Part shown: one piece after another, positions 61,501 through 64,000 of the stretch
Position numbering within the stretch: position 1 is the stretch's first letter
Layout of the letters: every line of letters starts with the position of its first letter
Source of the DNA: Himantopus leucocephalus
Lineage: Eukaryota > Chordata > Aves > Charadriiformes > Recurvirostridae
Direction: 5' to 3'
Length of the DNA stretch: 64,000 nt
Assembly: GCA_003993805.1 (NCBI GenBank)
Contig: RSEF01000026.1
Coordinates: 1,467,502-1,531,501, forward strand
Notes under the pieces: model-generated
What the model saw: only the letters and a program-made list of their open reading frames with translations
The model's database searches: none
Told to the model about the DNA's origin: nothing
Position numbers and translations under genes: made by a program

Positions 61501-64000
61501 GTTTACTGGATGCTTTCAAAAACTCTGGTTTGGATCCAGTTTGGATTGAAACCAAATTGAAAGAAAGGAAACAAAACAGGATTCCCGGCAAAGTGGAAAG
61601 GCTGGGCTGTGGCCAGTGCCTCTCCCCGAGGTCAGTGCGCGGGCTTCTCTGCGAGTTAAGCTCCCAGCGGTGGCACAGGCAGAGCAGCGGCAAGGCTTTC
61701 CGATAAGATCTTGCTCACACGAGTCCGTCAAAGGCATTTACTTGGGTGCTTCTGGCTGGGAAATCCTGCCGATCCCCTTTGCACAAACGCCAGACAGCCT
61801 GCGGGATCGCGTCTGCAGAACAAACTGTGCCGCCGTGCCCTCAGCAGGAACGTCCTTGCCTACCGGGGAGGGCCCTTGCCACAGCCGCCGCAGCGGTGAG
61901 GGCAACGCAAGTGGGTGTGTTTCGGTGCTGAAATGGTTCCTGGATCGATAGATCGAAAGCACTTTGCAGTGGAGGATAATAGTCAAACCCATACGCGGCA
62001 AGGACTCCTGCCCGCCGCGTCCTGTCGTGGTGGTTTGAGCACACGGCCCCTCCTGTATCCTCCCCGGCTCCTGTTCATCCCACCCGAGCTCTGCTGGCAT
62101 CCCCAAAGCCGCATACGTGCCCGGGCCCTTTCTCCCGTCTCAAATGGCGTTGATGAGACCCGAGATCCTCCCCTCTCTGGACACTCGGGTGCACCCGCAG
62201 GGCTGTGGCTGCCTGCCTGGCCGTGGGGACTCCGTTGGGACACAGACAGGCTGGGGGACACCGACACAGCCTTACCAAGATGACACCGGGGAAGGGATGA
62301 ATTTTGGGACTGACTTGTGACTCTCTGTTGTTATACCCCGGCTGCAGGTTGGATTATTCAGGAATTGCACTGCTGATCATGGGGAGCTTTGTCCCCTGGC
62401 TCTACTATTCGTTCTACTGCTCCCCGCAGCCAAGACTCATCTACCTCTCCATCGTCTGTGTCCTGGGCATCTCTGCCATCATCGTTGCCCAGTGGGACCG
62501 GTTTGCCACCCCCAAGCACAGGCAGACAAGAGCAGGTAGGAGTTCTCTGTCCTCGCCCCGAGTCCCCAGTCCCCGGAGGGACTTTGGGAAGATCCCGTTG
62601 TGAGGTGGCTCTTCCCATTCGGGCAGAGCTCTCGGCATCTGCAGAATGAATTCCCCCAGAGCGCTACACCACCCTCGGCAGGGAGAGTCTCCTTCCTTCT
62701 CTCGCTGTGCCGGGGATTTAGATCCTCCGCTGAGCAGGGCTTCGAGCTCCGCCTGAGGTTTGGAGCAGACAGAGAGCGTTTAAAAATAGAAATCTAAGTG
62801 GCAGCCGGGTGGGCTGAGGCTGCGCCGCCTTCTCCGGGAAGCAGTTTGGCAGCGTGAACCTGCAGCTCGGGCAGAGGAGGGAGAGATTCCCTCGTCTCTC
62901 CCCTGCCAGTTCCACGCTGGCATGGACCTGCCTTCCTGGAGGCTGCAAAAGCGAGGCTGCCTCCAGCCCGCTCCGCATGCACACCCTCTCCTGCCCCCGC
63001 TGCAGATTAAACCAACTTCACCCAGCGGGGAGAAACGCCTCTGCCCGCCCCCACCTCCCGGGGGGGCTCCTGCAGCAAAACGTCTCTCCTGGCAGCGTCC
63101 TCGCTACCTGAGGAGAGATGACAGTGAGCTGGAGGCCGGGCAGCACTGCTGGCACGTCACCCAGGGGACCCCCTCAGAGGAGGGCAGGGGACAAGGCGGG
63201 ACTGCCAGCCCTCCCCCGCTCCCCCCACGACAGCGCTGGCAGCGATCCCGGCTCCTGGAGGGGGCTGCTGCCTTCCCCCGGCACGGAGCGAGAGCGCTGG
63301 CTGGGCCAAATCCTGCTGCGAGGAGACAAGCCGCAGCCTCTCTGGGCTGGTGTTTCGCTGCGGTGCCATTTGCTCTCTGCCAAACTAATTAGATGCCGGT
63401 GCTGAAAAATTTTTCAGCACTGCTAATTAGCACCTTCCCCTTGAGCTCCGAGCAGCTTCACCGAACAAATGAGTCTGGCAAAGCCTCTCCTCGAAGGGTT
63501 GGCAGGGGCTGCTGCCTTCCTCGTGCCTGCCAGGCTCCGGTGCGATCCGAAGGGCCGGCACCTTCCCAAAGAGCCGTTCCCCTAGCCAGGGGTGGGAGCT
63601 GCCACAGCCCCGCGGCTGGAGGGACAACGCTGGGTGAGCTCTGCCCAGTCAGCACTGGTTTTGACTGGGACGGAGAGCTGTAGATCCCTCATTTTGTGAA
63701 GGGTAAATGCCGTGGGGGTTGGATAATCTGGGACTGAGGGAGGAAAAGCTGCTGGTGCCACCAGGAGCTTCCCTTTGCGCAGGACGAGGGTGCGAGGGGA
63801 GCAGTGGCAGTTTGCTGATCTCTCCTCTCGGCCGCAGGCGTCTTTCTGGGGCTGGGGCTGAGCGGCGTGGTGCCCACCATGCACTTCACCATCGCCGAAG
63901 GGTTTGTGAAAGCCACCACCGTCGGCCAGATGGGCTGGTTCTTCCTCATGGCCGTGATGTACATCACGGGTGCGGGGCTTTACGCCGCCCGCATCCCCGA
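58367..64000 (+). CDS. ADIPOR1: Adiponectin receptor 1 (spliced CDS, C-terminus beyond window)
   Basis: ADIPOR1 is a seven-helix plasma-membrane receptor of the PAQR family, with its N-terminus in the cytosol and an intramembrane zinc site. It binds adiponectin and drives AMPK and ceramidase-linked signalling. Coding exons are 58367-58507, 59426-59542, 60309-60480, 60983-61169, 62348-62535 and 63838-64000 (cut by the window). All boundaries are AG/GT and all phases agree. The reading reaches residue 322 plus two bases of E323, of about 375 expected. The variable N-terminus leads into ELAELGPLLEEKG, then HHAMEKMEEFVYKVWEGRWR and the helices. Zinc ligands H191 and D208 are present; the other two (H337, H341 in human) lie outside the window. 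ADIPOR2 is excluded by the N-terminus and near-identity to ADIPOR1 in the helices. Confidence 0.97.
58508..60308 (+). other. ADIPOR1: ADIPOR1 introns 2 and 3
   Basis: Introns 58508-59425 and 59543-60308. The first has single-N joins at 58544 (within a C-rich run) and 58895, the latter between two near-identical blocks of about 138 bases. No other feature was recognised. Confidence 0.6.
59426..59542 (+). CDS. ADIPOR1: ADIPOR1 exon 3 (residues 48-86)
   Basis: 117 bases between CCCTCTAG and GTACGG, phase 0. It encodes an acidic run (REEEEEVV) and VLTLPLQAHHAMEKMEEFVY. Confidence 0.95.
60309..60480 (+). CDS. ADIPOR1: ADIPOR1 exon 4 (residues 87-143)
   Basis: 172 bases between TGTTGCAG and GTGACT. 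It encodes VWEGRWRVIPYDVLPDWLKD and on to IFRIHTETGNIWTHLL, the intracellular helix leading to helix 1. It ends on the first base of G144. Confidence 0.95.
60481..62347 (+). other. ADIPOR1: ADIPOR1 introns 4 and 5
   Basis: Introns 60481-60982 and 61170-62347. A single-N join at 60589 lies between two copies of GGTGCTGGGGTCCTCTCCG. No transposon or RNA gene was recognised. Confidence 0.6.
60983..61169 (+). CDS. ADIPOR1: ADIPOR1 exon 5 (helices 1-2, zinc ligand H191)
   Basis: 187 bases between CCCTGCAG and GTGAGT. It encodes GFVLFLCLGILTMLRP and LGAVLCLSFSWLFHTVYCHS; H191 in FHTVYCH is the first zinc ligand. It ends two bases into K206. Confidence 0.95.
62348..62535 (+). CDS. ADIPOR1: ADIPOR1 exon 6 (helices 3-4, zinc-site D208)
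   Basis: 188 bases between GGCTGCAG and GTAGGA. It opens with KLDYSG (D208 of the zinc site), continues with IALLIMGSFVPWLYYSFYCS and ends at KHRQTRAG with G269 split. Confidence 0.95.
62536..63837 (+). other. ADIPOR1: ADIPOR1 intron 6
   Basis: A 1.3 kb GC-rich intron containing a symmetric AT-rich island at 63385-63430 built from two CTAATTAG octamers around a perfect palindrome. Nothing else was recognised. Confidence 0.6.
63838..64000 (+). CDS. ADIPOR1: ADIPOR1 exon 7, 5' part (truncated by window)
   Basis: The acceptor GGCCGCAG precedes 63838. It encodes VFLGLGLSGVVPTMHFTIAE through YITGAGLYAARIP and stops in codon 323 at the window edge. Confidence 0.94.

Noticed and set aside
1..64000. 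A novel biological system, such as an operon-like cluster or defence module
   Set aside because: The window is ordinary bird chromosome with three conserved, functionally unrelated genes and transposon remains. Nothing supports a coordinated new system.

Overview
This window is bird nuclear DNA. It has vertebrate split genes with GT-AG introns, CpG-island promoters, CR1 LINE fragments and avian-type endogenous retrovirus LTRs. Its gene content matches the small bird chromosome that carries CEPT1, LRIF1 and ADIPOR1 (chicken chromosome 26, from memory). I see no bacterial features, no CRISPR array and no convincing tRNA or rRNA gene. I also found no evidence for a wholly new biological system.

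Three conserved protein-coding genes were rebuilt exon by exon. (1) CEPT1 (choline/ethanolaminephosphotransferase 1), minus strand: coding exons from 31423 down to 4351, 416 codons plus stop, all splice phases consistent, CDP-alcohol phosphotransferase motif intact. Its non-coding first exon ends at a donor at 33227 inside a CpG island. (2) LRIF1 (ligand-dependent nuclear receptor-interacting factor 1), minus strand: four exons from 50301 to 39390, 775 codons plus stop, starting in a second CpG island. (3) ADIPOR1 (adiponectin receptor 1), plus strand: non-coding exon 1 ending at 58133, then coding exons from 58367 to the window edge at 64000. The last 52 or so residues lie outside the window.

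Layout: 1-3.55 kb, no recognisable gene; 3.55-33.3 kb, CEPT1, with one 13 kb intron holding an LTR and a CR1 tail; 33.5-38.9 kb, an intergenic repeat graveyard (CR1, an old CR1/L3-like LINE, an LTR, unexplained decayed sequence); 38.9-50.5 kb, LRIF1; 50.6-57.2 kb, intergenic, with a CR1 LINE interrupted by a solo LTR, another LTR/CR1 pair and a 405-base gap; 57.2-64 kb, ADIPOR1 with its promoter island.

The three genes are neighbours, not a pathway: phospholipid synthesis at ER/nuclear membranes, HP1/SMCHD1-linked heterochromatin, and a plasma-membrane adiponectin receptor. The most useful observations are a nested solo LTR with a perfect 5-base target duplication and a sibling LTR in CEPT1; paired inverted ETS motifs in two of the promoters; two symmetric non-coding elements near and in ADIPOR1; the apparent absence of DRAM2 beside CEPT1 next to an assembly gap; and a recurring single-N join artefact flanked by direct duplications.
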